Below are positions 46,261-55,242 of a stretch of DNA of 64,000 nucleotides, one piece after another. The position numbers were made by a program, and so were the translations under genes. Each line of letters starts with the position of its first letter. The stretch's first letter is position 1. The stretch is from assembly GCF_000147695.2 (NCBI RefSeq), contig NC_015958.1, positions 1,156,501-1,220,500 on the forward strand. Direction: 5' to 3'. The notes under the pieces are model-generated. The model had not been told where the DNA came from. It saw nothing but the letters and a program-made list of their open reading frames with translations, and searched no databases. The DNA comes from Thermoanaerobacter wiegelii Rt8.B1 (lineage in GTDB: Bacteria > Bacillota > Thermoanaerobacteria > Thermoanaerobacterales > Thermoanaerobacteraceae).

Positions 46261-47441
46261 CAGTCCTTCCCGCCCTTTACGCTAACTTTTGTGCCATCTT
46301 CGATAGAACTGGTGGGGTTTAGTATGACTTTTTCACCAACATTTACTCCACTTATGATTTCTGTCTCTAAATCAAAAGCGAGACCGGTTTTTACTTTCTT
46401 TTGTTTAGCTATGCCATTTTCTACTACATACACAAATTCATTGCCATTTTTATCGCTTACGATTGCTTCTGATGGAACTTTTATTGTATCTTTCTTTTCG
46501 CCAATTTTTATATCAACATCCACGTTAAAACCGGGCTTTATTGTGCCATCATTGTTTAAAAGGTCCACATAGACTTTTACTACATTATCTCCTCCTGTTT
46601 GAGTAATTACTTTTGTTGCAGTAGGACTCACTTTGCTGACTACTCCTTCAAAAGTTTTGTCTGCAAAATGTATGTAGGCTTTTTGCCCTTCTTTTAAATT
46701 TACCGCATCATAAGGGTTTACATCAAGTGCAATTTGCAAGTTGTTTAAGTCTTCTACTGCAATTGCAGGAAATTGAGAGGAGGTAAAATAGCTATTATCT
46801 TTGGCATTTACTATGGTTACTGTCCCATCAAATTCAGCAATAACATATTTTTGCTGTTTATACATATTTTGCTTTATATTTTTGAGATTTAATTCTGCAA
46901 TTTCTACTTGTTTTTGTTGGAGTTTTATTTGGTCATCAAGGCTAAGAGAAGAAGTTTGTATCTGAGAAGTGGAGGGTTGTTGTACTGTACTTTCTCCCGA
47001 AGGGAGTTGTTGTGGCAAAGAGGTATTTGGAATTTGAGCTGCGACTTGGGATTGTTGTGACTGTTTTTCTTTTAATTTTTTTAATGCATCCAGTTGCATT
47101 TGCGCCATTTCCAGTTGTTTTTGTGCAATTTGATATTGTATAGATAAATCTTGTGTTTCTAATTCTAGAAGTTTATCTCCTTTTTTTACATTATCTCCAA
47201 CGGATACATAGACTTTTAAAACTTTAGTGGGAGATAATATGTAATATTCTTGTTTGGACTTTGATTCTACTACTCCTGTGGTAGAGAATAAAGAAACTAT
47301 ATCACCTTTTTCAACTTTAGCAGCATTTACCTCTACAGTGGAAGCAGAGTTTTTGTTTTTTATAGAGATTGCATAAACGGTAGAAGCCACAATTGCTAAG
47401 ATGACTAAGACTATTAAAAACGTTTTTACACTGTTTTTCAT
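46260..47441 (-). CDS. HlyD/MacA-like efflux adaptor
   Basis: A 393-residue membrane-fusion protein: N-terminal anchor (~7-25), a split lipoyl domain, a long coiled-coil hairpin rich in Gln (~95-195), a beta-barrel and a membrane-proximal domain ([22 protein letters not shown]). In this single-membrane organism it must act at the cell-envelope surface. A Gln/Ser/Thr-rich insert (~125-170) breaks the coiled coil. Confidence 0.9.
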   Translation of the reverse strand: MKNSVKTFLIVLVILAIVASTVYAISIKNKNSASTVEVNAAKVEKGDIVSLFSTTGVVESKSKQEYYILSPTKVLKVYVSVGDNVKKGDKLLELETQDLSIQYQIAQKQLEMAQMQLDALKKLKEKQSQQSQVAAQIPNTSLPQQLPSGESTVQQPSTSQIQTSSLSLDDQIKLQQKQVEIAELNLKNIKQNMYKQQKYVIAEFDGTVTIVNAKDNSYFTSSQFPAIAVEDLNNLQIALDVNPYDAVNLKEGQKAYIHFADKTFEGVVSKVSPTATKVITQTGGDNVVKVYVDLLNNDGTIKPGFNVDVDIKIGEKKDTIKVPSEAIVSDKNGNEFVYVVENGIAKQKKVKTGLAFDLETEIISGVNVGEKVILNPTSSIEDGTKVSVKGGKD

Positions 47442-47459
47442 AAAGCACCACCTTCAAAA

Positions 47460-47900
47460 TTATAGTTCTTCTTTAATTTTTTGCAATATGCTTTTTAATG
47501 TTTCTATTTCTTGGGGAGAGAGTTTTTCAAAAATTGGCTGTAAAACTTTCATTCTAAAGTCTACTAAATGTTTATATATATCTTCTCCTTTTTTTGTTAA
47601 AGAAATTTGTATTTTTCTTCTATCTTCTAAATCAAAGTCCCTTTGAACTAAACCTTTTTCTACAAGTTTATCTACTATACTTGTAAGGGTACTGGGAGAA
47701 ATATCTAGTTCTGAGGCAATATCTTTCATGTATATTGGAGTATTTTTATTCTCACTTAAAACCATTATTACTTGTTGTTCTCCAATTGTGAGGTCTTTTT
47801 GAAATTCAGAGAGGTTGTTTGCTCTCAATTGGTTGTTGAGTTTTTGTCTAATTGTACGCAACAAATCATATAAAAGCTTACTATCGCAATCCTTGTTCAT
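47460..47900 (-). CDS. MarR-family transcription regulator
   Basis: A 146-residue winged-helix protein: IGEQQVIMVL, the recognition helix LDISPSTLTSIVDKL and the wing with RDFDLEDRRKIQISLTKKG. As first gene of the efflux operon it probably represses it and responds to the exported compound. ATG 47900 follows GAGGTGAAAC. Confidence 0.92.
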   Translation of the reverse strand: MNKDCDSKLLYDLLRTIRQKLNNQLRANNLSEFQKDLTIGEQQVIMVLSENKNTPIYMKDIASELDISPSTLTSIVDKLVEKGLVQRDFDLEDRRKIQISLTKKGEDIYKHLVDFRMKVLQPIFEKLSPQEIETLKSILQKIKEEL

Positions 47901-48056
47901 AAAGTTTCACCTCAAAAATTTTCAATATAAAATATTTTGTATATAAAAATATTAACTCACTAAAATTTTTTTGTCAATAGTTGGGTGAGATATTATAAAA
48001 GTATAAAAAAGACATTGTAGAACAATGCCCAATTAGCGATAAAAATATAAAAAGAT
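47901..48056 (-). promoter_or_regulatory. Promoter region of the marR-efflux operon
   Basis: AT-rich region with TTTTCAATATAAAATATTTTG-type near-repeats (47926-47965) that could hold the MarR site and promoter. No gene is seen. The last 9 bases (48048-48056, TAAAAAGAT) are the left target duplication of the IS4-like element. Confidence 0.4.
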
Positions 48057-48235
48057 CAGAGATTTCGCAGATTAAAAAACAAATAGTGCTTAGCCCATGA
48101 TATGACAAGGATTAGATGAATAATAATTGAAGCATGTAAATTCCGATTTTTACTGGAAAAAAATTTAGTGTTTAAAAATAAAAACATCCTTTCTATAATG
48201 AATCTTGTAACCAATTCAATAGAAAGGATGTTAAG

Positions 48236-49486
48236 ATGAACAAGTGCTATTTAAAACAAATGCTCACCTACTTCTCTAAGGTATACCATCTTGGAGAAAA
48301 AATCAAGGGGTTAAAAGATGGAAGATTAAATCCTCAAATTGAGACTTCAACTATTTCTTTTATAGTCTTGCTTACATTTATCTGTAGACTTAAAAGTTTT
48401 AATAGACTTGAACATTGGCTTAAAAAAAGAAGATTTAAAAATTTATTTCCAAAGAAAACAAGATTGCCCCATATTGATGCTGTTAGACGTTCCTTAAGTA
48501 GTTTTGATATAAACGGTTTGAATATTTTGCATGATCATATAATAAGCACTATATTCAAAAATAAGGTATTTAGAAATGGTACAATAGATGGAATAAAGGT
48601 TGCTGCTATTGATGGAGTTGAGATATTTGAAAGTACAAAAAAGAGGTGTGAAAAATGCCTTACCCGTGTTGATAAACAAGGAATAACTCATTACTTCCAC
48701 AGAGCAGTTGTTTGTGCAACTGTGGGTTCTGATCCCCATATTGTATTAGGCTATGAGATGTTAGAACCTAAAAAAGACCTTTCAAATAAAGATGAAGGTG
48801 AAATTACTGGAGGTAAAAGACTTATTAGAAAGCTTTATAAAAAATTTCATCATTTTGCAGATGTTATAGTTGCGGATGCTTTGTATTGCAAAGCATCATG
48901 GATTATGGAAGTTCTAGCAATTGGAATGGATGCAGTTATCAGAGTAAAAGATGAAAGGCTTCATATTGTTAAAGACGCATTAGGACTGTTTCAAAGACGT
49001 GAAGCTGACAAACAATGGATAGTGCGTGAAGGAAACACAAAGAAGATTATCGTTAGTGCTTGGGATGATGATGGATTTGAAATGAGGGGTATGGATATTA
49101 AGGTGAGATTTATAAGATTTTTAGAGAATATTCAAGAAGGTGATAAGAAAGAGTTAAAAGAAGTCTGGATTGTAACCACCAACAAAAATATTTGTGTTGA
49201 GACTTTATGGAAGATAATACATAAAAGATGGGATATTGAAAATAATGTATTTCACCAATTGAAAGCAGAGTGTCATTTTGATCATTGCTATTTGCATAGC
49301 CCTAGGGGCGTAGAGGCTATAGTTGAATTCATGATGATAGCCTTTAACTTGACCCAATTATACTTTTTTAGAAACATTAGGGGATTTAGAGGGAAAAGAC
49401 ATTTGCAGATAAATATAATAGAAGATCTGAAAGATGAAATGTTGATAATTATGAATTGGATTAATCCAATTTTTAACACTACATAG
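48236..49486 (+). CDS. IS4-family DDE transposase
   Basis: A 416-residue, uninterrupted DDE transposase. Asp126 (AAIDGVEIF), Asp214 (VIVADALYC) and Glu335 (RWDIENNVFHQLK, a Y-(2)R-(3)E-(6)K-like motif with Trp for Tyr) form the likely triad. ATG 48236 follows GAAAGGATG. It is the only intact single-gene transposase in the window, so the element may be active. Subgroup is uncertain. Confidence 0.88.
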   Translation: MNKCYLKQMLTYFSKVYHLGEKIKGLKDGRLNPQIETSTISFIVLLTFICRLKSFNRLEHWLKKRRFKNLFPKKTRLPHIDAVRRSLSSFDINGLNILHDHIISTIFKNKVFRNGTIDGIKVAAIDGVEIFESTKKRCEKCLTRVDKQGITHYFHRAVVCATVGSDPHIVLGYEMLEPKKDLSNKDEGEITGGKRLIRKLYKKFHHFADVIVADALYCKASWIMEVLAIGMDAVIRVKDERLHIVKDALGLFQRREADKQWIVREGNTKKIIVSAWDDDGFEMRGMDIKVRFIRFLENIQEGDKKELKEVWIVTTNKNICVETLWKIIHKRWDIENNVFHQLKAECHFDHCYLHSPRGVEAIVEFMMIAFNLTQLYFFRNIRGFRGKRHLQINIIEDLKDEMLIIMNWINPIFNTT

Positions 49487-49654
49487 TTGATAATAAAATT
49501 GGAAGTATATCTTTTCGATATAATGGGGAGGGGGAAAGTGTATCTATATACACGGCCTACGGCCTTTTCAAATTCCAAAATTTCAACAAAATAGAATACG
49601 TCTGATTTCCTGTCAAGAAAAAAGTTTTATTGGAAATTAGATGCGAAATCTCTG
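49487..49654. other. 3' non-coding part of the IS4-like element
   Basis: Contains GTGTATCTATATACAC and GGCCTACGGCC palindromes (49538-49565), which may act as a terminator, and the right terminal repeat. No gene is seen. Confidence 0.5.
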
Positions 49655-49671
49655 TAAAAAGATAATTGTGA

Positions 49672-49701
49672 TTGACAGCTAATAATAGTATAATGTATAA
49701 T
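49672..49701 (+). promoter_or_regulatory. Promoter of the hisS-aspS operon
   Basis: TTGACA (49672-49677), 18 bp, TATAAT (49696-49701). A second TATAAT lies at 49689-49694. It drives the T-box leader. Confidence 0.75.
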
Positions 49702-49729
49702 ATCAAATAAAATGAGGGATAAATGCGAT

Positions 49730-49945
49730 GACCAGGAGAGTAGCAATAGCAGGTATACAGGGAGAAGATACCGCGACTGAGAGTATCTTTATACTTATGC
49801 TATTGTGAATGACACCTGTGAGCAGACCAGTCGATAATGTAGGCTGGCTCCGTGAACCTGCGTTAAGGGAATGAGTCCGAATCAGGGTGGCACCACGGGA
49901 TTTAACCTCTCGTCCCTGCAAATTGTTGCAGACGAGGGGTTTTTA
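49730..49945 (+). promoter_or_regulatory. T-box leader of hisS-aspS
   Basis: A tRNA-sensing leader with stem I (49730-49835), the T-box AGGGTGGCACCACGGG (49884-49899) and a terminator CTCGTC-TGCA / TGCA-GACGAG followed by GGGGTTTTT (49908-49945). Uncharged tRNA pairing stabilises the antiterminator and lets hisS-aspS be read. The specifier region GAATGACACC (49807-49816) holds overlapping codons GAC (Asp, 49811-49813) and CAC (His, 49813-49815), matching the two enzymes encoded downstream. Confidence 0.92.
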
Positions 49946-49986
49946 AATGTATAAAGTTTTTAGAAAATGTAAAAGGAGTTGGTAAA

Positions 49987-51243
49987 ATGCTTACAAAAGC
50001 GCCAAGAGGGACAAAGGACATTCTCCCTTCAGAATCATATAAATGGCAATATATAGAAGGACTCATAAGGGAGATATGTGATGTTTACGGTTTTAAAGAG
50101 ATAAGAACGCCTGGCTTTGAACATACTGAGTTGTTTTTAAGGGGAGTAGGGGAATCAACCGACATTGTGAGAAAAGAGATGTACACTTTTACTGATAAAG
50201 GTGGGAGAAGCATTACTTTAAAGGCTGAAGGTACTTCTCCAGCTGTAAGAGCTTTTATAGAGCACAATTTGTACGCAGAAACACAGCCTACCAAATTGTA
50301 CTATATAACTCCTGTTTACAGATATGAAAGGCCTCAATCAGGAAGGTTAAGAGAACATCACCAATTTGGAGTAGAAATTTTTGGTGCTAAAAGCGCTTCT
50401 GCAGATGCAGAAGTTATAAGTGTTGCTATGACTTTATTAAAAAAATTAGGGCTTAATAATTTGGAGCTTAGAATAAACAGTATAGGATGTCCTGCTTGTA
50501 GAAAAAATTATAATAAAGTACTTAAGGATTTTTTAAAGGACAATTTGGAGTATTTGTGTGATGACTGTAAAGTCAGATATGAGATAAATCCTTTGAGGGT
50601 GTTGGATTGCAAAGTAGAAAGTTGTCAGAGGATAACCAAAGATGCCCCTCTCATTACAGATTATTTGTGTGATGATTGCAAAAGTCATTTTGAAGAGCTA
50701 CAAAAGTATTTAGATATAATGGGCTATGATTATATAATTGACCCCAGAATTGTGAGAGGACTTGATTATTATACCAAAACTGCTTTTGAAATAATTTCAA
50801 AAGACATCGGAGCTCAGGGGACTGTATGCGGTGGAGGAAGGTATGATGGCCTTATAGAAGAATGCGGAGGGCCTTCTATGCCGGGAGTAGGTTTTGGAAT
50901 GGGGTTAGAGAGGCTCCTTATTACATTAGAGCAAAATGGCATTGAGATTCCTAAACCTGAAGGTGTAGACTTGTTTATAGCTTATGTTGGGGAAGAAGCA
51001 AAATTATTTACTTTTGCCCTTGCTAATAAACTGCGATTTAATGGATTAAAAGTAGAAAGAGATAACATGGATAGAAGTTTAAAAGCACAAATGAAGTACG
51101 CAAATAAGCTTAATGCGAAATTTGCTATTGTAATAGGAGAAGAAGAGATGAAGGAAAACAAAGTTAAATTAAAGGATATGAGAGTTGGAAGCGAAGTAGA
51201 AATATCCATTGATGAGATAGAACAAAGGATAAAAAATATATAA
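49987..51243 (+). CDS. hisS: Histidyl-tRNA synthetase
   Basis: A 418-residue class II synthetase: motif 1 region KAPRGTKDILP, motif 2 YRYERPQSGRLREHHQFG, HisA motif RGLDYYTKTAFEI and motif 3 GVGFGMGLERLL, with an anticodon-binding C-terminal domain. It has an inserted Cys-rich zinc-like region (CPACRKNY, CDDCKVRYEI, CDDCKSHF). ATG 49987 follows AAGGAG. Confidence 0.96.
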   Translation: MLTKAPRGTKDILPSESYKWQYIEGLIREICDVYGFKEIRTPGFEHTELFLRGVGESTDIVRKEMYTFTDKGGRSITLKAEGTSPAVRAFIEHNLYAETQPTKLYYITPVYRYERPQSGRLREHHQFGVEIFGAKSASADAEVISVAMTLLKKLGLNNLELRINSIGCPACRKNYNKVLKDFLKDNLEYLCDDCKVRYEINPLRVLDCKVESCQRITKDAPLITDYLCDDCKSHFEELQKYLDIMGYDYIIDPRIVRGLDYYTKTAFEIISKDIGAQGTVCGGGRYDGLIEECGGPSMPGVGFGMGLERLLITLEQNGIEIPKPEGVDLFIAYVGEEAKLFTFALANKLRFNGLKVERDNMDRSLKAQMKYANKLNAKFAIVIGEEEMKENKVKLKDMRVGSEVEISIDEIEQRIKNI

Positions 51244-51257
51244 ACGGAGGGAGTTAA

Positions 51258-53036
51258 ATGGGAGAACAATTAAATGGCCTTAAAAGAACTCACATGTGTG
51301 GAGAATTGACAGTTGAAGACGTAGATAAGTCAGTTGTAGTAATGGGATGGGTGCAAAGGAGAAGAGACCATGGAGGATTAGTATTTATAGATTTAAGAGA
51401 TAGAACAGGCATTGTGCAGGTGGTTTTTAGCAATGAGGTTTCTTCTGAAGCCTTTGAAAAAGTGCAAAGCGTAAGAAGTGAATATGTACTGGCAATAGAG
51501 GGAAAAGTGGTAAAAAGGGCTCCGGAAAATGTAAATCCTAAAATTTCTACAGGAGAAATTGAAATATATGCTAATACTTTAAAAATTTTAAGCAAATCAG
51601 AGACTCCGCCTTTTCCAATAGAGGATAGGAGCAATGTATCAGAAGCTATAAGGTTGAAATACAGATACTTAGATTTGAGAAGGCCTTCAATGCAACAAAA
51701 TTTGATGACTCGGTTTAAAATAACTAAAGTTGTCCGCGATTTTTTAAACAGAAATGGTTTTATAGAAATAGAAACTCCTCTTTTAATTAAAAGTACTCCA
51801 GAAGGGGCAAGGGACTATCTTGTACCGAGTAGAATTTATCCAGGAAAATTTTATGCTTTGCCTCAATCTCCTCAAATATTCAAACAACTTCTTATGATTT
51901 CTGGATTTGATAAGTATTACCAAATAGCCAAATGTTTAAGAGATGAGGATTTAAGAGCAGATAGGCAACCAGAGTTTACACAAATAGATATAGAAATGTC
52001 TTTTGTAGAAGTAGAAGATGTTTTGAAAATTAACGAAAAAATGATTGCAGAGATATTTAAAGAGACTTTAGGCATTGATGTACCAATTCCTTTTAAAAGA
52101 TTATCTTATCAAGAATCTATGGAAAGATTTGGGACAGATAAACCAGACTTGAGGTTTGGAATGGAACTTAAGGATTTATCTGATATAGTGGCACAATCAG
52201 AATTTAATGTGTTTAAGAATGCTTTAAAAAACAGTGGGTCTGTCAGAGGTATAAATGTAAAAGGTGCTGCTTCTATGCCAAGAAGACAGTTGGACGAACT
52301 GGTAGAGTTTGCAAAAACTTATGGCGCTAAAGGACTTTTGTGGATACAAGTTTTTGAAAAGGAAGTGAAATCTCCTGCTACTAAATTTTTAAGTGAAGAA
52401 GAAATGAAGAAAATACTCGAAAGACTTGAGGCAGAAGCCGGAGATTTGCTACTAATTGTGGCAGACAAAGATGGAATAGTTTTTGATACTTTAGCTCATT
52501 TGAGGCTAGAGCTTGGCAAGAGATTTAATTTAATTGATGAGAATAAATATGAGTTTGTTTGGATAGTAGATTTTCCACTTTTAGAGTACGACGAAGGAGA
52601 AAAAAGGTATGTAGCAAAGCACCATCCTTTTACTGCTCCTAAAGATGAAGATATAGAGCTACTGGAAAAGGAACCTTTAAAAGTCAGGGCAAAGGCTTAT
52701 GACATAGTTTTAAATGGTACAGAGATTGGTGGAGGAAGTATAAGGATACACGATACTGAGCTTCAAAAAAGAATGTTTAAAGTTTTGGGATTTAGCGAAG
52801 AAAAAGCGTGGGAAAGATTTGGATTTTTGATGGAGGCTTTCAAATACGGTGCTCCTCCACATGGAGGTATAGCTTATGGGTTGGATAGGCTTGCAATGAT
52901 TATAACGGGAAGCGACACCATAAGGGATGTAATTGCATTTCCAAAGACTCAAAATGCAGTGTGCTTGATGACAGATGCTCCTTCTGAGGTTTCAGAAGAG
53001 CAGTTAAAGGAATTGCACATAAAGGTAGACCTATAA
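51258..53036 (+). CDS. aspS: Aspartyl-tRNA synthetase
   Basis: A 592-residue bacterial-type enzyme: OB-fold anticodon domain, motif 1, motif 2 FRDEDLRADRQPEFTQIDIE (reading here KCLRDEDLRADR), the bacterial GAD insertion, and motif 3 GIAYGLDRLAM. ATG 51258 follows CGGAGGGAG, 14 bp after hisS. Whether it is discriminating for Asp-tRNA only cannot be told by eye. Confidence 0.96.
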   Translation: MGEQLNGLKRTHMCGELTVEDVDKSVVVMGWVQRRRDHGGLVFIDLRDRTGIVQVVFSNEVSSEAFEKVQSVRSEYVLAIEGKVVKRAPENVNPKISTGEIEIYANTLKILSKSETPPFPIEDRSNVSEAIRLKYRYLDLRRPSMQQNLMTRFKITKVVRDFLNRNGFIEIETPLLIKSTPEGARDYLVPSRIYPGKFYALPQSPQIFKQLLMISGFDKYYQIAKCLRDEDLRADRQPEFTQIDIEMSFVEVEDVLKINEKMIAEIFKETLGIDVPIPFKRLSYQESMERFGTDKPDLRFGMELKDLSDIVAQSEFNVFKNALKNSGSVRGINVKGAASMPRRQLDELVEFAKTYGAKGLLWIQVFEKEVKSPATKFLSEEEMKKILERLEAEAGDLLLIVADKDGIVFDTLAHLRLELGKRFNLIDENKYEFVWIVDFPLLEYDEGEKRYVAKHHPFTAPKDEDIELLEKEPLKVRAKAYDIVLNGTEIGGGSIRIHDTELQKRMFKVLGFSEEKAWERFGFLMEAFKYGAPPHGGIAYGLDRLAMIITGSDTIRDVIAFPKTQNAVCLMTDAPSEVSEEQLKELHIKVDL

Positions 53037-53047
53037 ACGTTTACCAG

Positions 53048-53076
53048 TTGAAAAATAGAGGCTTTTGTGATATTAT
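53048..53076 (+). promoter_or_regulatory. Promoter of the 6S RNA gene
   Basis: TTGAAA (53048-53053), 17 bp, TATTAT (53071-53076). The predicted start is near 53083. Confidence 0.65.
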
Positions 53077-53083
53077 TTATATA

Positions 53084-53288
53084 GAAAGATGAATAAAGCT
53101 GAAAAGCCCTGTGGTGTACGTGAGGTCCGGTGAAAGTTTGAGCCAACACCAATAATAAGGGAGCCTGGGCTTTGGCAGTGGAATATAGGCCGTCTTCGAA
53201 CGGAAATATGAAGCTGCCAAGAGGGCACCCACTTTGTGAGTCCGGGTTCAAAAACTACCGGGAGGCACGGCACTATGGGGTTTTTTTT
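53084..53288 (+). ncRNA. ssrS: 6S RNA
   Basis: The region between aspS and tcdA matches the place of the 6S-1 RNA gene (bsrA) in Bacillus. It has a closing stem GCCCTGTGGTG with CACTATGGGGT, a long rod with a large central bulge, an apical hairpin (CCGTCTTCGAACGG), and a T-tract end (GGGGTTTTTTTT, 53276-53288). 6S RNA mimics an open promoter and holds sigma-A RNA polymerase in stationary phase. Start and end are approximate. Confidence 0.82.
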
Positions 53289-53302
53289 ATGGAGGGAAGA
53301 GT

Positions 53303-54013
53303 GTGGACATTTTTTCACGAACAGAGCTTTTAATAGGGAAAGAAGGGCTTTTAAAACTTAAAAACAGTACTGTTGCTGTTTTTGGAATAGGAGGAGTAGG
53401 CTCTTTTGCTGTTGAAGCTTTAGTAAGAGCAGGAGTTGGTAAATTGGTTTTGATAGACGGGGACAACGTGTGTGTCACAAATATAAATAGACAGATACAT
53501 GCTACTACTCATACAATAGGCAGGCCAAAGGTAGAAGTGATGAAAGATAGGATATTGGAAATAAATCCTCAAGCCCAGGTTATTATTTTTAAAGAGTTTT
53601 ACTCTAGCGAAAATAGCGATAGGCTTTTGTCTAAAGAGTATGACTATGTGATTGATGCAATTGACAGAGTGCCTTCTAAAATAGATTTGATAGAAAAATG
53701 CATTTCGTTAAATATTCCTATAGTAAGCAGTATGGGGGCAGGAAATAAATTAGACCCTACAAAATTTGAAGTAACGGATATATACAAGACAAGTGTATGC
53801 CCTCTGGCAAAAATAGTTAGAAGAGAACTTAAAAAAAGAGGTATTAAATCTTTAAAAGTGGTATACTCTAAAGAAGAGCCTTTAAAAAATTTCTATCAAA
53901 GTGAGGAAACTGTAACTTCTTCAAAATTGGTACCCGGCAGTATTTCTTTTGTTCCCTCTGTAGCAGGTTTAATTTTAGCGGCAGAGGTAGTAAAGGATTT
54001 ATTAAAAAAATAA
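53303..54013 (+). CDS. tcdA: tRNA threonylcarbamoyladenosine dehydratase
   Basis: A 236-residue ThiF/E1-like enzyme that cyclises t6A37 in tRNA using ATP. The nucleotide motif GIGGVGSFAVEALVRAGVG is near 30-48, then DGDNVCVTNINRQ and the catalytic-region DAIDRVPSKIDLI. GTG 53303 follows GGAGGGAAG. In Bacillus the gene (yrvM) also follows 6S RNA. Confidence 0.92.
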   Translation: MDIFSRTELLIGKEGLLKLKNSTVAVFGIGGVGSFAVEALVRAGVGKLVLIDGDNVCVTNINRQIHATTHTIGRPKVEVMKDRILEINPQAQVIIFKEFYSSENSDRLLSKEYDYVIDAIDRVPSKIDLIEKCISLNIPIVSSMGAGNKLDPTKFEVTDIYKTSVCPLAKIVRRELKKRGIKSLKVVYSKEEPLKNFYQSEETVTSSKLVPGSISFVPSVAGLILAAEVVKDLLKK

Positions 54014-54023
54014 CAAAAACCTA

Positions 54024-54077
54024 TTGACATATCTGTGAAAAACTTTTATACTATTCATTGGATACCCCGATGGGGTT
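54024..54077 (+). promoter_or_regulatory. csoR promoter and operator
   Basis: TTGACA (54024-54029), 17 bp, TATACT (54047-54052) is a strong promoter. Just after the predicted start is the palindrome ATACCCCGATGGGGTT (54062-54077), typical of CsoR-family self-regulated promoters. Confidence 0.75.
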
Positions 54078-54089
54078 GGGAGGTATAAT

Positions 54090-54356
54090 ATGTACCAAGA
54101 TAGCAAAGAGGATTTGTTGAGAAGATTAAGAAAAATTGAAGGACAAGTAAAAGGCATACAAAAAATGATTGAAAATGACGCCTATTGTGTAGATGTACTG
54201 GTACAAGTGGCTGCTGTTAGGTCTGCAATAAACAGCGTTGGCAAAATTCTTCTTAAAAGCTATACTACTAGCTGTGTAAAGGGAGCAATGTGTACTGAAA
54301 AGCAAGATGACATGATAGATGAACTAGTTGAGACATTTATAAAATTTATGAAGTGA
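54090..54356 (+). CDS. CsoR-family repressor (metal or persulfide sensing)
   Basis: An 88-residue all-helical repressor with the family N-terminus LLRRLRKIEGQVKGIQKMIE. The copper triad of CsoR is Cys-His-Cys; here Cys33 and Cys62 are kept but the His position is Tyr58, with an extra Cys68. This is closer to the Cys-Cys pair of CstR-type persulfide sensors than to copper CsoR. No copper pump follows; a double thioredoxin gene does. ATG 54090 follows GGGAGG. Confidence 0.8.
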   Translation: MYQDSKEDLLRRLRKIEGQVKGIQKMIENDAYCVDVLVQVAAVRSAINSVGKILLKSYTTSCVKGAMCTEKQDDMIDELVETFIKFMK

Positions 54357-54458
54357 TTTTAAAAGTTAGGTTTTGTGAGCAATTTGTTTTATAATAAATG
54401 TATAAAGCAATTGCTTTGTATAAAAATAAAATTGAAATAAAAGTATAGGAGTGGTTTT

Positions 54459-55130
54459 ATGGCAGAATTAGTTATTACACTTGAAAATTTTGAACAAGAA
54501 GTTGTAAATTCAGATGTACCAGTCTTAATAGACTTTTGGGCTGAGTGGTGTATGCCTTGTAGAATGGTGGCTCCAATAATTGACGAATTGGCGAAAGAAT
54601 ATGAAGGAAAAATCAAAGTAGGTAAAATTAATGTTGATGAAGAAAATGAATTGGCGATGAAATTTAGAATAATGAGTATACCCACAATTGGGCTTTTCAA
54701 AAATGGCAAAATGGTAGATAAGATAATAGGAGCAAGACCTAAAGCAGACTTTGTAAAGTTTATAGAAAAACATCTCAATGGCGGTGCTACACAATCAGAA
54801 GAATCTGACGAGGTAGAAATTACATACGATAATTTCGAAGAAGAAGTTGTAAACTCTGATGTACCAGTATTGATAGACTTTTGGGCTGAATGGTGTGCGC
54901 CTTGTAGATTAGTTGCTCCCATAATAGATGAACTAGCAAAAGAGTATAAAGGAAAGATTAAAGTAGGAAAGGTTAATGTAGATGAAGAAAATGAGCTGGC
55001 AATGCAATTTAGAATAATGAGCATACCTACAATAGGGCTTTTCAAAAATGGCAAGATGGTAGATAAAATAATAGGAGCAAGACCTAAAGCAGACTTTGTA
55101 AAGTTTATAGAAAAGCATTTAAACAATTAA
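54459..55130 (+). CDS. Tandem double thioredoxin
   Basis: A 223-residue protein made of two full thioredoxin domains (residues ~1-108 and ~118-223) joined by an acidic linker (QSEESDEVE). The active sites are WCMPC and WCAPC. The two halves are nearly the same in sequence, so it arose by internal duplication. The last 47 bases of each repeat are identical, while earlier parts differ at many silent sites. ATG 54459 follows AGGAGTG. It may receive electrons for CcdA-type or peroxiredoxin partners. Confidence 0.92.
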   Translation: MAELVITLENFEQEVVNSDVPVLIDFWAEWCMPCRMVAPIIDELAKEYEGKIKVGKINVDEENELAMKFRIMSIPTIGLFKNGKMVDKIIGARPKADFVKFIEKHLNGGATQSEESDEVEITYDNFEEEVVNSDVPVLIDFWAEWCAPCRLVAPIIDELAKEYKGKIKVGKVNVDEENELAMQFRIMSIPTIGLFKNGKMVDKIIGARPKADFVKFIEKHLNN

Positions 55131-55156
55131 AAATCCTGCATTATGCAGGATTTTTA
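55131..55156 (+). terminator. Terminator of the double thioredoxin gene
   Basis: AAATCCTGCA / TGCAGGATTT with loop TTA, followed by TTAATTTTAT. Confidence 0.85.
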
Positions 55157-55242
55157 ATTTTATTCCTTGAATAAATATGAAAAGAATTGTTTAATTTTCC
55201 AAAAAATTAAGAAAATCGAAACATACTAAGGCATACTCTCGC

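Larger units (their letters stand above)
48057..49654 (+). mobile_element. IS4-like insertion sequence (1598 bp)
   Basis: The 13-bp perfect terminal inverted repeat CAGAGATTTCGCA is at 48057-48069 and, inverted, 49642-49654. It is flanked by 9-bp TAAAAAGAT duplications (48048-48056 and 49655-49663). A single intact transposase gene fills it. It landed 17 bp upstream of the -35 box of the hisS T-box promoter. Confidence 0.92.

Noticed and set aside
53073-53318. Reverse-strand frames over the 6S RNA region
   Set aside because: No ribosome site; the structured RNA explains the sequence.
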